Positions 19,073 through 28,074 of a DNA stretch of 64,000 nt are shown piece by piece (the first letter of the stretch is position 1; the number at the start of each line of letters is the position of its first letter). A program made the position numbers and the translations under genes. The notes beneath the pieces were generated by a model. That model did not search any database. It was not told the DNA's origin and was given only the letters and a program-made list of their open reading frames with translations. Source of the DNA: Pseudoflavitalea rhizosphaerae (GTDB lineage Bacteria; Bacteroidota; Bacteroidia; Chitinophagales; Chitinophagaceae); the NCBI RefSeq assembly GCF_003991355.1, contig NZ_RCSU01000016.1, forward strand, positions 48,107 through 112,106, given 5' to 3'.

Positions 19073-20257
19073 TTATTGTTTTATGAATTCATCAAATGCC
19101 ACCTGCCTGAATGCAATGCCCTGGTAGGGCGTGCTGGTTCCGCCTTCATACAAAATCCCGATATGCGAATCACTGAGCATCACCAGGTCTGAATAAGCAC
19201 TGGGACCGGCATGCACGCGATAATATTTAGTCCAGGTAGCGCCATTATCGGCACTCCATTTAATGGTCATGTTCACACGGCTAGTGCTGGCGGGATTGGA
19301 AAAGAAAACGCTGAAAGCATTGTTCACTTTTCCAGAAGTGAGGCTGCCCTGACAAACGGGTTCTACCAGCGCATAATCTGTTTTCATATCTGTGAAGGAT
19401 TCTCCTCCATCGCTTGAAACGGCCACCCAGCGGGCTGTTCCGCCCGAGGCGCGCATATTGAGCAGGAGCTTACCATCTGAAAGTTCGGTAATGGTGCTTT
19501 CATTGGCTTTGTCTTTCGGACTGATGCCGCCGATCCTCCAGGTAGCGCCTTTATCATCAGAGAGGAGAACATGGGAATACCCTCGTCCACCATTGGCCTT
19601 TTTCTCGATGTAATCGCAGGGAATCACCATCCTGCCGGCGTGGGCACCGGACTGGAGCTGGATACCATGACAAGGCCCCGTTGCATACCAGCCCCATTCA
19701 GGGCGTTTAACCGTACTGGTTATTTCCTGTGCCGTGGTCCAGTTAGCGCCGTTATCATCGGACTGAGTTACATAAACCCTGCGTGTATCTATAGATGTTC
19801 CATCGCCGATCTCACCGATATGATCATCGCCATGGTTCCAGGTCATGAGCATCACAATGCGTCCTGTTGCCTGGTCTACCACGGGAGCAGGATTGCCGCA
19901 GGTATTGCCGCCATCGTCCCATACTTTGATGAGCGGCCCCCAGGTTTTTCCCCCATCAGTGGAACGTTTCACCACCAGGTCTATATCACCCTCATCAGCA
20001 CACGAATTCTTCCTGGCTTCTGCAAAGGCGAGCACCGTTCCATCTTTGGCTTTGATGATAGCGGGAATCCGGTAGCAGCGGTAACCATCGGAACGCTCTT
20101 TGAAAATGTATAGCGAATCTGTTGGTAAAGAGTTACCGGGTTTGGGAGCTGATACATCAGGGCCAAGGTTATTCTCTTTGGCGGTACAGCTCAGGATGCT
20201 GATCATAATGGTAACAATACCTTGCAATCGTAGTATGGAAGAGAATGTTTTTTTCAT
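19073..20257 (-). CDS. Exo-alpha-sialidase, lipoprotein (first of the tandem pair)
   Basis: 394 residues. The signal ends in ILSCTAKEN (lipid cysteine about 24). GH33 markers: CYRIPAIIKAKDG (RIP), EARKNSCADEGDIDLVVKRS with the acid aspartate, five Asp boxes (STDGGKTW, SDDNGANW, SDDKGATW, SSDGGESF, SADNGATW), NESTITELSDGKLLLNMR with the base glutamate and an active-site arginine, and SAYSDLVM with the nucleophilic tyrosine. The C-terminal ILYEGGTSTPYQGIAF is also typical. It is the third gene of the operon, 22 bases after SusD. It cleaves terminal sialic acids so that SusCD can import them. No carbohydrate-binding module is attached, in contrast to many secreted sialidases. Confidence 0.94.
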   Translation of the reverse strand: MKKTFSSILRLQGIVTIMISILSCTAKENNLGPDVSAPKPGNSLPTDSLYIFKERSDGYRCYRIPAIIKAKDGTVLAFAEARKNSCADEGDIDLVVKRSTDGGKTWGPLIKVWDDGGNTCGNPAPVVDQATGRIVMLMTWNHGDDHIGEIGDGTSIDTRRVYVTQSDDNGANWTTAQEITSTVKRPEWGWYATGPCHGIQLQSGAHAGRMVIPCDYIEKKANGGRGYSHVLLSDDKGATWRIGGISPKDKANESTITELSDGKLLLNMRASGGTARWVAVSSDGGESFTDMKTDYALVEPVCQGSLTSGKVNNAFSVFFSNPASTSRVNMTIKWSADNGATWTKYYRVHAGPSAYSDLVMLSDSHIGILYEGGTSTPYQGIAFRQVAFDEFIKQ

Positions 20258-20279
20258 TCTTTCTGTTTTTGATGGAGGA

Positions 20280-21716
20280 TCAGTTATTGTAACCCTCGGT
20301 TTGTTCGAGAAGGGGGTTCAGGTCGATCTGGGTTTTGCGGATCGGAAAGAAAAGTGGAATGGTTTTTCCAACAAGCTTGGGCACTTCCGTGTAGGCATCG
20401 ATAGTTCCTCCATAATGGAAACGCACAATATCATGCCAGCGTTTCAACTCGAAGAACAATTCACGGAAACGTTCATTGAAGATCTCTTTTTCCACTGCAT
20501 CTTTTCCTCTTCCTCCGGCATACACACCAGTTCCTGCGCGGTTCCTGATCTTTTCCAGTTCCGTAATAGCTTCTTCCGGTCGGTTCAGTGCGGCGAGTAT
20601 TTCGGCTTTGGTGAGCAGGAGATCACCCAGACGGTACATGATTATATCATTATCATAATAGCGATCATCTGTATGCAAGGTGCCGCGGAATTTGTTATCG
20701 AATACACCTATGGTAGCTCCGCCATTGTCCAGCGCGCGGATCACAGACCATGCTTTTCTTTTATCGTTGGCAGCGTAGGCTGCTTCAATTTTAGGACTGG
20801 GAGAATAGACGCTCCTGGCGCCGTTCTTTGCAAAGGCCAGCAGGTCCTTGTTAGCCGCGCTGCTCACAAAAATATCGCGGGGTTTGAGGCGGCTGCCGTA
20901 CTGATCGGAACGTTCATCGCGCTGGAAATGCAGCGCCCAGCTGATTTCTGGATTCTTCTTTTTATCTGTGGCGAATATATCCTGGAAATTCGTTTGCAGG
21001 GAAAGGCCGGTCATGGCAGCATCAACAGCACCGAGGGCAGCGTTCAGGTCGGCATCGCCACCATTGTACACTTTTGCCTTCCAGAGCAAAACATCTGCTT
21101 TGATGGCCTGCGCAACATTCTTTGAGATGCGGTTCTTGTTGGGGTAACTGGCATCCGGAAACAGAGCGATGGCTTTTTCGAGATCATCGAGGACCTGGCT
21201 CAGAACAGCTGCCTCTGCATCGCGCGCAGGAAAAGGAACATTATCAGATTCCGTGGGCTGCAATACGATGGGTACCTTGCCCCAGTTCTTCGTCAGTAAA
21301 AAATAGATATATGCACGCATCGTATAGGCTTCTGCGATAGTTCTGTCTTTTTTGGCCTGGTTGCCGAAAGGGATACCAGGACCATATTTCAACACCAGGT
21401 TGGTATGATGCACCAGGTTGTAATGATTGGTCCAGAGCGGTGCATTGAGGTTGGTGAGATTCTGTTCGTAAGCCTCGGAGGCGGACCCTTCCAGTCCGGG
21501 GATGAAAGCATCGCCGCGGTCTTCGAAGAAATAAGTACTGTTCATGAGACCACGGAAATCCGAGTAGATGCCCGTGAGGTAACCGGTTACATCACCTTCT
21601 GCCTTCCAGTAGACAGCATTGGTGATCTCAGAAACCGGTGTCACTTCCAGTTGTTTGGTACAACCCGTGATGAGCGATGAAGTGATGATGGCGGCAATCA
21701 GCAATTTTATTTTCAT
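20280..21716 (-). CDS. SusD/RagB-family substrate-binding lipoprotein (NanU-like)
   Basis: 478 residues. An SPII signal (SSLITGCTKQLEV, cysteine 19) is followed by the alpha-helical TPR fold of SusD: NAVYWKAEGDVTGYLTGIY, AEAYTMRAYIYFLLTKNWG, YRLGDLLLTKAEILAALN and the C-terminal RFRELFFELKRWHDIVRF. It sits on the outer membrane over the SusC channel and captures the ligand. In this operon the ligand should be sialic acid or a sialylated oligosaccharide, comparable to NanU of Tannerella forsythia. It lies 30 bases after SusC and 22 before the first sialidase. Confidence 0.95.
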   Translation of the reverse strand: MKIKLLIAAIITSSLITGCTKQLEVTPVSEITNAVYWKAEGDVTGYLTGIYSDFRGLMNSTYFFEDRGDAFIPGLEGSASEAYEQNLTNLNAPLWTNHYNLVHHTNLVLKYGPGIPFGNQAKKDRTIAEAYTMRAYIYFLLTKNWGKVPIVLQPTESDNVPFPARDAEAAVLSQVLDDLEKAIALFPDASYPNKNRISKNVAQAIKADVLLWKAKVYNGGDADLNAALGAVDAAMTGLSLQTNFQDIFATDKKKNPEISWALHFQRDERSDQYGSRLKPRDIFVSSAANKDLLAFAKNGARSVYSPSPKIEAAYAANDKRKAWSVIRALDNGGATIGVFDNKFRGTLHTDDRYYDNDIIMYRLGDLLLTKAEILAALNRPEEAITELEKIRNRAGTGVYAGGRGKDAVEKEIFNERFRELFFELKRWHDIVRFHYGGTIDAYTEVPKLVGKTIPLFFPIRKTQIDLNPLLEQTEGYNN

Positions 21717-21746
21717 AATGAACCGATGATAAGTTTTGACAATCGA

Positions 21747-24700
21747 TTAAAGTCCCAGTTTGGCTCCGAAGCTGAACTGCCTCGGTCTTGGGTAAGAACC
21801 CTGATCGGCTCCGATATAGATCTCAGGCATCAGGCCGGTATAAGTGGTGAGATAACCGATATTGTAAACACCTGCAAAGATGTCGATGCTGTTAATATAG
21901 GCCTTGCGCAACGCAGGCATTCTGAGTGAATAATTGAAACTCACTTCGCGGAAAGCGAGGAAATCGCCTTTCGAATAATACAATGAATTGTTGGTGGAGT
22001 AACCGGAGCCGGTGCCCAGGCTGTTTCCTCCACGCAGGTGGTTCCTGTAATTGTAGTCGGCGTCACTTTGTACAGTGTAACGGGGGATCTCAGCGATATC
22101 ACCCTGGTTCTGCCAGACCTTACTGCCAAGCACATCCGATAATGCCATATTGTTGTTGCGTGCACTGGCCATCAGCCTGCCACGGAAAGAGTTGTCGATC
22201 ACGTGTCCGATGGCAAAGTCCATCACAAAGCGCATGGTAAGTTTTTTGTACGTAAGCGTATTCACCATACCACCTGTTTTATCCGGACGGATATATCCCA
22301 TGAACACCATATCGTTGTTATCGATCCTTCCGTTTCCATCAACATCCTGCCAGATGGCGTCTCCGCCAACTTTCAGCCTGCCTGCAGCTTCCACATCGTA
22401 AGGCGCGTTCTTGGCGTCTTCATCGGTGGCATACACACCAATGAGGTGGTAAGCCCAGCGACCGCCGAAACGCTCTCCTTCCGCCAGTCCGCCCACACGC
22501 ACATACTGACCGGATACTGGATCGTAGATGGTATTGCCTCCGATCCTGTTCTTGTCTTCCGCTGTGGCTGGCAGTTTCAGCACGGTAGAGCGGATAAACG
22601 AATAGTTGGCATTGAGAGTCCAGCTGAAATTACGTGTACGGATGGGCGTTGCTTCGATCTCGATATCGATACCACGGTTGCGGATGGACCCGTAATTGCT
22701 CTTGATGGTAGCAAAGCCAGTGGAGCCGTCGAGTGGTTTATCGAAGATCCTGTCGCTGGTAACTTTGTTGTAGAAATCGATATTAATACCAAGCCGGTTA
22801 TTGAAGAGTCCGATCTCAACGCCAGCATCGAAGGAAGTAGTGGTTTCCCACACCAGTGTATTGTTGGCAAGGACCGTATTGAGGATACCTACTTCACCTC
22901 CGTAAGTATAACCGGCCGCGTAGCCGCCCTGCGAATCCAGCGGATCGATCTCATTATTTCCTGTTTGTCCCCAGCTGCTGCGCAGTTTGAATTTCTGAAC
23001 AAATGGTTCGATGGGCGCCCAGAATTTCTCGTTGTGCATATTCCATCCTGCAGACAAGCCGGGATAAAGGCCCCATTTATTTTCCTGTGAAAATTTGCTG
23101 CTGCCATCGCGGCGAAGGCTGGCGGCAACCATGTAACGTTTATTGTAATCATAGGTGGCCCTGCCGAAATAGCTCATCATGATGTCTGTTCTCTCACGGG
23201 ACGTGATGCGCTGTGTTTCCGGTGCAGTGGCGTTCAATGTTTTGATATAGTCAGTGGGGGCGCCTCTACCGCTGCCGCTCATACGATATTCATATCGGTT
23301 GATATAACTGGCGCCGAATACGGCATTCAGGTTGTGCTTACCAAAGGATTTGTCGTAATTCAATAATCCATCCAGCTGGCTCTGACGGTCATAGTTATGC
23401 GCGGCAGTTACTTCCCTGTTCGGGTTCACTTCATTGAAAGCTTCGAATCTTCCTTCGATACCTTCTGTAGTGAACCAGTAGAAAGACGGCATGAAAGAAA
23501 GACCTGGTATGATATTCACGGTAGCTCCGAGATTATAGGTGGCGCGATTCACCTGGTTCTTATTGTATTGATCACGATAATACACTTCGTGGTTCCTGTT
23601 GCGGAAAGAGCCAACGCCCTCACCGGGAGCGGGTTTTCCGTCTTCATAGGTCAACCGGTAAGTGAAGGGCATGGTCACGGAACGGCTGAGCACATTCTGG
23701 TAATTGCCGATACCGCTTGACTGTCGGAGCTGGTAATTGAAATTGGCATTCAAAGTAACAGCTTCACTGAGCTTGTAGGTGCCATTGAAGAGCGCACTGT
23801 AGTTCTTGTACCAGGTACCGAGTACGATCCCTTTCTGATCGAGATGACCGAGACCAAGATAGTAAGTGGCTTTATCTGTACCACCCCCGATATTGAAATC
23901 GAAATCACGTCTGTAGGTATTCTGGAATGTTACGTCCTGGTAATTGGTTTCTTTGAAGATGAGTTTTTTTCCGGTAACGGGATCGTCCATTGTTTCCCAT
24001 CCCTGGTTATCGATAAGGTCCGATACATAGTCTGCACCGTAGTTTTGGATGTATGTGTCCAGGAACTCAAGCGTGCCTTTCGAATTGCGTGCATTGCCGG
24101 TTGACATTCCGTAACGGCCGCCGGTGAGGAAGAATTCCGGGTTGGTCTTATTGAACTGCTGGATATTCCGGCGGGTTACATACACGTAATCACGTGCGCT
24201 GGTGAAATCATATTCTTTTCCCTGTGTTTCTATTCCATTAGTGTATTTGAAATTGATGATGGGTTTACCACGACGGCCGGATTTTGTTTTGATGATGATC
24301 ACGCCGTTGGCGGCTCTTGCACCATAGATGGCTGTACTGGCCGCATCTTTTAGAACCTGCATTGATTCAATGTCATCAGGATTTATATCGCTGATATTCC
24401 GCATTTGTCCAACTATTCCATCTACAATGAAAAGAGGAGCATCGCCTTCAGGAGAAGTGGAGCTACCGCCGCGGATGAAGATCTGTGGATTGGAGCCGGG
24501 CTGTCCGTCGGAGATCTGCAAAGAGAGACCGGCCACTTTACCCTGTAATTGCAGCAGCGGGTTTTGCCCGGGCGCATTCTCGAATTCCTCCTTGCCCACC
24601 TTGGTAACGGAAGTGGTTACAGTAGCCCGGTTCTGACGGCCATAACCGATGATCACCACTTCATCCATACTGTTTTGTGAAGGTTCCATGGAAATCTGCA

Positions 24701-24986
24701 CAATGGCATTTCCACCGAGCGAATACTCCATTTTCTTATAACCGGCGGAGCTGAGAAGCAGCGTGGCTTTGAGATCGGGAACTGAAATGGTGAACTGACC
24801 ATTGGCATCGGTGCTGGTCATTTTATTGGAACCTTTCACGGTGATGGTTACGCCGGGAAGTGGTTCAACATCCTTAGAGGAGATGACCGTGCCTTTTACA
24901 ACTGGTTGCTGGTTTTGGGCTAACAGCAACTTTGAAGTGCACAGGCTGCAAAGCAGCAGTACAAAGGAAAGGGAAAGCAGTTTCAT
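21747..24986 (-). CDS. SusC/RagA TonB-dependent outer-membrane transporter (NanO-like)
   Basis: The ATG at 24986 is preferred over a TTG nine bases upstream because it begins the signal peptide (MKLLSLSFVLLLCSLCTSKL). Domains: a carboxypeptidase-regulatory-like domain (VVKGTVISSKDVEPLPGVTI), the plug with the SusC signature (MDEVVIIGYGRQNRATVT, then IYGARAANGVIIIKTKSG), and a TonB barrel reaching the aromatic end (PRPRQFSFGAKLGL). Length, about 1079 residues, is normal. It is the first structural gene of the sialic-acid operon, preceded by a consensus promoter with an overlapping inverted repeat. It imports the SusD-bound sugar through the outer membrane using TonB energy. The sialic-acid ligand is inferred from the operon. 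Confidence 0.95.
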   Translation of the reverse strand: MKLLSLSFVLLLCSLCTSKLLLAQNQQPVVKGTVISSKDVEPLPGVTITVKGSNKMTSTDANGQFTISVPDLKATLLLSSAGYKKMEYSLGGNAIVQISMEPSQNSMDEVVIIGYGRQNRATVTTSVTKVGKEEFENAPGQNPLLQLQGKVAGLSLQISDGQPGSNPQIFIRGGSSTSPEGDAPLFIVDGIVGQMRNISDINPDDIESMQVLKDAASTAIYGARAANGVIIIKTKSGRRGKPIINFKYTNGIETQGKEYDFTSARDYVYVTRRNIQQFNKTNPEFFLTGGRYGMSTGNARNSKGTLEFLDTYIQNYGADYVSDLIDNQGWETMDDPVTGKKLIFKETNYQDVTFQNTYRRDFDFNIGGGTDKATYYLGLGHLDQKGIVLGTWYKNYSALFNGTYKLSEAVTLNANFNYQLRQSSGIGNYQNVLSRSVTMPFTYRLTYEDGKPAPGEGVGSFRNRNHEVYYRDQYNKNQVNRATYNLGATVNIIPGLSFMPSFYWFTTEGIEGRFEAFNEVNPNREVTAAHNYDRQSQLDGLLNYDKSFGKHNLNAVFGASYINRYEYRMSGSGRGAPTDYIKTLNATAPETQRITSRERTDIMMSYFGRATYDYNKRYMVAASLRRDGSSKFSQENKWGLYPGLSAGWNMHNEKFWAPIEPFVQKFKLRSSWGQTGNNEIDPLDSQGGYAAGYTYGGEVGILNTVLANNTLVWETTTSFDAGVEIGLFNNRLGINIDFYNKVTSDRIFDKPLDGSTGFATIKSNYGSIRNRGIDIEIEATPIRTRNFSWTLNANYSFIRSTVLKLPATAEDKNRIGGNTIYDPVSGQYVRVGGLAEGERFGGRWAYHLIGVYATDEDAKNAPYDVEAAGRLKVGGDAIWQDVDGNGRIDNNDMVFMGYIRPDKTGGMVNTLTYKKLTMRFVMDFAIGHVIDNSFRGRLMASARNNNMALSDVLGSKVWQNQGDIAEIPRYTVQSDADYNYRNHLRGGNSLGTGSGYSTNNSLYYSKGDFLAFREVSFNYSLRMPALRKAYINSIDIFAGVYNIGYLTTYTGLMPEIYIGADQGSYPRPRQFSFGAKLGL

Positions 24987-25013
24987 ATATGGCAACTTTC
25001 GTTTATTAGTAGT

Positions 25014-25026
25014 TATGTACTACATA
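25014..25026. promoter_or_regulatory. Inverted-repeat operator candidate for the FadR-type regulator
   Basis: TATGTACTACATA is a perfect 6-bp inverted repeat around one central base, and near-symmetric TAGTA/TACTA flanks at 25007-25011 and 25028-25032 extend it. It contains the GTnnnAC core known for operators of the FadR subgroup of GntR regulators. It begins about 3 bases downstream of the predicted transcription start and ends 27 bases before the SusC ATG, a position that suits repression. The regulator gene lies just upstream. Confidence 0.65.
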
Positions 25027-25035
25027 TTACTAAAT

Positions 25036-25067
25036 CAAAGTAAGGGAAAATTTTTATGTAGGACAAA
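25036..25067 (-). promoter_or_regulatory. Promoter of the sialic-acid operon
   Basis: Minus-strand TTTG (25067-25064), 20 bases, TTACTTTG (25043-25036). This matches the Bacteroidota -33/-7 consensus (TTTG, 19-21 bases, TAnnTTTG) except for one base in the -7 box. The start of transcription would be near 25029, giving a leader of about 43 bases to the SusC ATG and placing the inverted repeat at 25014-25026 right at the start point. Confidence 0.6.
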
Positions 25068-25323
25068 TTAAATTTTGATGAACCGGGGAATTTTTATCGG
25101 GCTGGTTCTATAATGGTGAATTGCCTGCAGAGGGAGACCGGAAATCCCTGTACAAGAAGCTGGCGGCCGCCTATAACGTTTTCTGAAGCGGATGTGATTT
25201 GTGCAGTTGTGAGCTTCCTGTGTTTTGCGAGTGAGTTTTTTTTTCCAGGCATTGAAAGCGAGAACTGCCGGCAGGAGGGCCAATGCAGCAAAAAAAAATT
25301 TGGACCTCTGTTTTGTATTCTTA
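25068..25323. other. Spacer between the regulator gene and the SusC promoter
   Basis: 256 bases holding the end of the FadR-type transcript. Runs of A and T occur (25237-25246, 25280-25290), but no stem followed by a T-run on the minus strand was found, so read-through into the SusC operon is possible. No gene is supported here. Confidence 0.5.
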
Positions 25324-26019
25324 TCATTCCAGCTCCTTTAACCTGTCGAAATGTGGCTTTAGGTGCTCATACATTCCTTTTTTGAAATCTTCTTTTGTGC
25401 CCTTTTTCAGGATCTGCACAAGGTCAAGGTGATTCACTTTCCCGGCGATCTTTTTCTTTTCTAACGTTACAACATAACCGAAAATAGGAAGCAGCATGCT
25501 CTGGAATCGTTTGAGGGTATTGTTTCCGGTCATTTCATAGAGCTTACCGTGGAATTCAATCTCGGATTTGATGCGGAATTGTTTGCCGGAATCGTATTTC
25601 TCGGATTTGGCGATGGCTTCCAGTTCTTCCACATCCTTTTCTGTTTTGCGCAGGAAAAGGAGGTCCGCCAGGCCCATTTCCAACACAAGACGTAGCTCGA
25701 AAATATCCTGCAATGTGTCTTTATCGATAATGAGCGGGTCCAGCACTTTCTCGAAGGCGCCAAGAATATCTGGCTTGGTGAGCACCATTCCCCGCTTCTT
25801 TTTGGATTCGATCATTCCCAGCATACGCAGGCGGCTCAAGGCTTCGCGAAGCACATTACGACTCACGCCCAATGCCTCTGCCAGTTCAGCTTCTGTAGGC
25901 AATGCATCACCGGGAAGAAATGGCTTGTTCTTCAAATACTCGCGCAATTTCACTTCCACTACATCAGCCATAGTTGCAGGAACGATCTTCTCTAATCCAT
26001 TATGAACATTGGATGCCAT
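25324..26019 (-). CDS. GntR-family regulator, FadR subgroup (FCD domain)
   Basis: 231 residues. An N-terminal winged helix (about 15-80; PGDALPTEAELAEALGVSRN, then VLREALSRLRMLGMI) is followed by an all-helical FCD ligand-binding domain (about 105-225). The FCD metal ligands appear present: EIEFH (His 157), NHLDL (His 197) and MYEHL (His 219). FadR-subgroup proteins are usually repressors released by a pathway metabolite. Placed directly upstream of the sialic-acid operon on the same strand, it most likely senses sialic acid, ManNAc or a related compound and represses from the inverted repeat at 25014. A related site (26051-26063) in front of its own gene suggests autoregulation. The effector is not readable from sequence. 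Confidence 0.9.
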   Translation of the reverse strand: MASNVHNGLEKIVPATMADVVEVKLREYLKNKPFLPGDALPTEAELAEALGVSRNVLREALSRLRMLGMIESKKKRGMVLTKPDILGAFEKVLDPLIIDKDTLQDIFELRLVLEMGLADLLFLRKTEKDVEELEAIAKSEKYDSGKQFRIKSEIEFHGKLYEMTGNNTLKRFQSMLLPIFGYVVTLEKKKIAGKVNHLDLVQILKKGTKEDFKKGMYEHLKPHFDRLKELE

Positions 26020-26050
26020 TCAATAATTGTTTGGTGGCGAATTTAGTCTT

Positions 26051-26063
26051 TTTGTCCCACATA
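26051..26063. promoter_or_regulatory. Possible second operator in front of the FadR-type gene
   Basis: TTTGTCCCACATA agrees with the inverted repeat at 25014-25026 at 10 of 13 positions and keeps the GTnnnAC core of FadR-subgroup operators. It ends 32 bases from the start codon of the regulator. The site is less symmetrical than the SusC-proximal one, so weaker binding and autoregulation are a guess. Confidence 0.4.
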
Positions 26064-26066
26064 ACA

Positions 26067-27320
26067 TTATTGGCCTCCTATGATCTCCAATACCTGCTCC
26101 ATCCAGTTTTGGTCCGCTTTCAACTTTATATCAGGTTGCAGACCTGCATCCTCGTAGGGTAAAAAATGTCCTTCGTCCTTCATATCTGTGGGATACAGCG
26201 CTGTTCCGGACCCATAGAGATATTTTGTATTGCCATAGTTATTACCGTAAGTAAGGGTCCCGTGAGTGTCCATTCCCACAGTTGTTACACTGCCTGCCCG
26301 CTTCAAAGTGATTGCAACGGCTTCCGCATTACTGTATGTGCCATTGTTGATAAGCAGGTAGATCTTTGCTCTGCGTGAGAATTTATTCAACAATTTCACA
26401 TACTTCATGGAGTTTCTAAAACCTCCTCCCCCATTATTTCGCAAGTCTACTACAAGTATTTTGGCAGTTAATGAGTCCCTGATATGGTCATAAAAATCAT
26501 CTGAAGCTTTGAGGGTTTTAGTGTTTGTGGCAAAAGAACCCAGACGCAGGTATTGAACACCGTTAGTCAGCCATTTCAGGCTGAATAGCGGTTCATTGGC
26601 AGGCAGATTGATATGATCTTTCTTTGCCGGGTCTTTTTTCCAGGGGACCTTAACTAGCCTGCCATCGATCATTTTCTCATTCCGGTAAAGCATAAAATTT
26701 TTAGTGAGCAGGTTTGCATGAATAGCCCGGAACATGGCCGGCCGGAACTCCGATAAAATAAAGGCAAGCTGCCCTGCTTCCCAATGAGGCATCTTTGAAA
26801 ACAGAACTACAGCGAGGAGACTATCGGCCTTCGCTGTTCGGAAAACTCCAACTTTCATCAGTTTCTCATACCAGTAAATACCTTCCACGCTGTCAGCAGG
26901 CCTTGCTGCAAGCACCTCCTCCAGTGAATCCCGCGAAACATTGACGCGCGGAAAATCTTTGTACGCGGGCATTTCCAGGAGCTGCTGCAGAAAAACACTG
27001 TCCTGCAATTGAGCATACCTGAATTCCCTGACAGGCAACTGGTATAAGAAAAGATGATTGTCCTTCAACGGCAATACCAGCTTCGTCTGCAATAAAAAAC
27101 AATCGAAGGGATTGGTGACGTTGGCTGCTTCTGTACGAAGCGCAGCCAGCATATCATAGTATTTCACTTTTTCATTTCCACTGATCTGCTGCCTGAAGGA
27201 AGGCGTCTGTTTCAGGAAATCATGGAGCGAGTCCAGTGAAGCACTGCAGCCGTTTACAACTTGTGCTTTTGCTACTGACAGTATCAGGCATCCGAATATA
27301 AGGGCCAGGAATTTTCTCAT
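26067..27320 (-). CDS. Exported S41-family peptidase
   Basis: 417 residues with a signal peptide (MRKFLALIFGCLILSVAKAQ). The C-terminal half is a tail-specific-protease-like S41 domain: ILVVDLRNNGGGGFRNSMKY, the nucleophile region INNGTYSNAEAVAITLKRAG with the serine before NAE, then GMDTHGTLTYGNN and a closing DAGLQPDIKL. The N-terminal 200 residues are helical and not recognised, and no PDZ domain is evident. The catalytic lysine is not certain from reading. Bacteroidota often carry such exported S41 proteins of unknown target. It stands between the sialic-acid regulator (47-base gap) and a lipoprotein gene (31-base gap) on the same strand. Confidence 0.85.
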   Translation of the reverse strand: MRKFLALIFGCLILSVAKAQVVNGCSASLDSLHDFLKQTPSFRQQISGNEKVKYYDMLAALRTEAANVTNPFDCFLLQTKLVLPLKDNHLFLYQLPVREFRYAQLQDSVFLQQLLEMPAYKDFPRVNVSRDSLEEVLAARPADSVEGIYWYEKLMKVGVFRTAKADSLLAVVLFSKMPHWEAGQLAFILSEFRPAMFRAIHANLLTKNFMLYRNEKMIDGRLVKVPWKKDPAKKDHINLPANEPLFSLKWLTNGVQYLRLGSFATNTKTLKASDDFYDHIRDSLTAKILVVDLRNNGGGGFRNSMKYVKLLNKFSRRAKIYLLINNGTYSNAEAVAITLKRAGSVTTVGMDTHGTLTYGNNYGNTKYLYGSGTALYPTDMKDEGHFLPYEDAGLQPDIKLKADQNWMEQVLEIIGGQ

Positions 27321-27351
27321 GTAAGGTTTGTTATTGCTTTAAAATAGCCAA

Positions 27352-28059
27352 TTAATTCATTTTGAGAAAATCCAGCATTTGCCTGCTGCTTTCATCGATG
27401 GTCAATAAGACAGCTTCATGCTGTACCCTGGCGGAAGCCTGGGCATTGTCCAGTTCCGATTTAGTTTTTTTCGAAAGCTGGTCTTTCGTAACGATGGTGG
27501 AAAAAGGGACCATGCCGGTTCTTACATCCAACAGAATAAGCTGTGTGGTGGCAAAGGCCTTGAGGTCCGGGTTGGAAAACAGCTTATACCTGGAATAGAT
27601 ATCGCTGGCAATACTGTACACCACCACCAGGTCGGATTGAAGGCGTACGGCAGCTTCGCGGAGCTGCGTGAAGGAAGGGGATTTCGACACAACGATCTCC
27701 GGGACCACAGATACTTTTTGCACACGCGGGCTCTGGCGGAGTTTTGCTGTAAAACTGTCGAGGTAGCTTTGCTGGGTTTTCAGGTAATCCTCATCGTTCC
27801 AGAAATAGCGGCGGTTGACGTTGCTTTTATTATCCAGGCGGATAACTGCTACCCGCAATTGCTGCGGGAGTTTGTAATTACCATCAAGCAGGCGCTGAAT
27901 ATTCTCTTCAGAAATGGAAGCGCTTTTGTCGTTGAACAGGGATTGCGTGATGAGCGTATCAGCGGTACCGTAAGTATCTTCCATTCGGGAAGCATTATAT
28001 CGGGCGGTTCCGCAGGAAAAAATAAAAAACAGGACGGGAAGAGTAAGAGTGAATTTCAT
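27352..28059 (-). CDS. Lipoprotein of unknown function, possibly CsgG-like fold
   Basis: 235 residues with an SPII signal (LFFIFSCGTARYN, cysteine 16). The body has LRVAVIRLDNKS, VQKVSVVPEIVVSK, RLQSDLVVVYSIASDIYSRY and TTQLILLDVRTGMVPFSTI, an alternation that resembles the periplasmic nucleotide-independent fold of CsgG/GNA1162-type lipoproteins. This is a weak resemblance, and no transmembrane beta hairpins are obvious. It lies 31 bases before the S41 peptidase gene, so the two may be co-transcribed. A stable hairpin occupies the leader just upstream of its start. Confidence 0.75.
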   Translation of the reverse strand: MKFTLTLPVLFFIFSCGTARYNASRMEDTYGTADTLITQSLFNDKSASISEENIQRLLDGNYKLPQQLRVAVIRLDNKSNVNRRYFWNDEDYLKTQQSYLDSFTAKLRQSPRVQKVSVVPEIVVSKSPSFTQLREAAVRLQSDLVVVYSIASDIYSRYKLFSNPDLKAFATTQLILLDVRTGMVPFSTIVTKDQLSKKTKSELDNAQASARVQHEAVLLTIDESSRQMLDFLKMN

Positions 28060-28074
28060 GGTGGAAAAAGTTTA

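Noticed and set aside
20100..21125. 341-residue plus-strand reading frame opposite SusD
   Set aside because: It lies wholly antisense to a clear SusD gene with the expected motifs, and its translation shows no family features. It is a shadow caused by codon bias.
22203..23090. 295-residue plus-strand frame opposite SusC
   Set aside because: Antisense to the TonB barrel of a convincing SusC gene, and its translation has no recognisable domain.
25068..25323. Terminator for the FadR-type gene near the A-runs
   Set aside because: Runs of A and T are present but no stem precedes a T-run on the minus strand.
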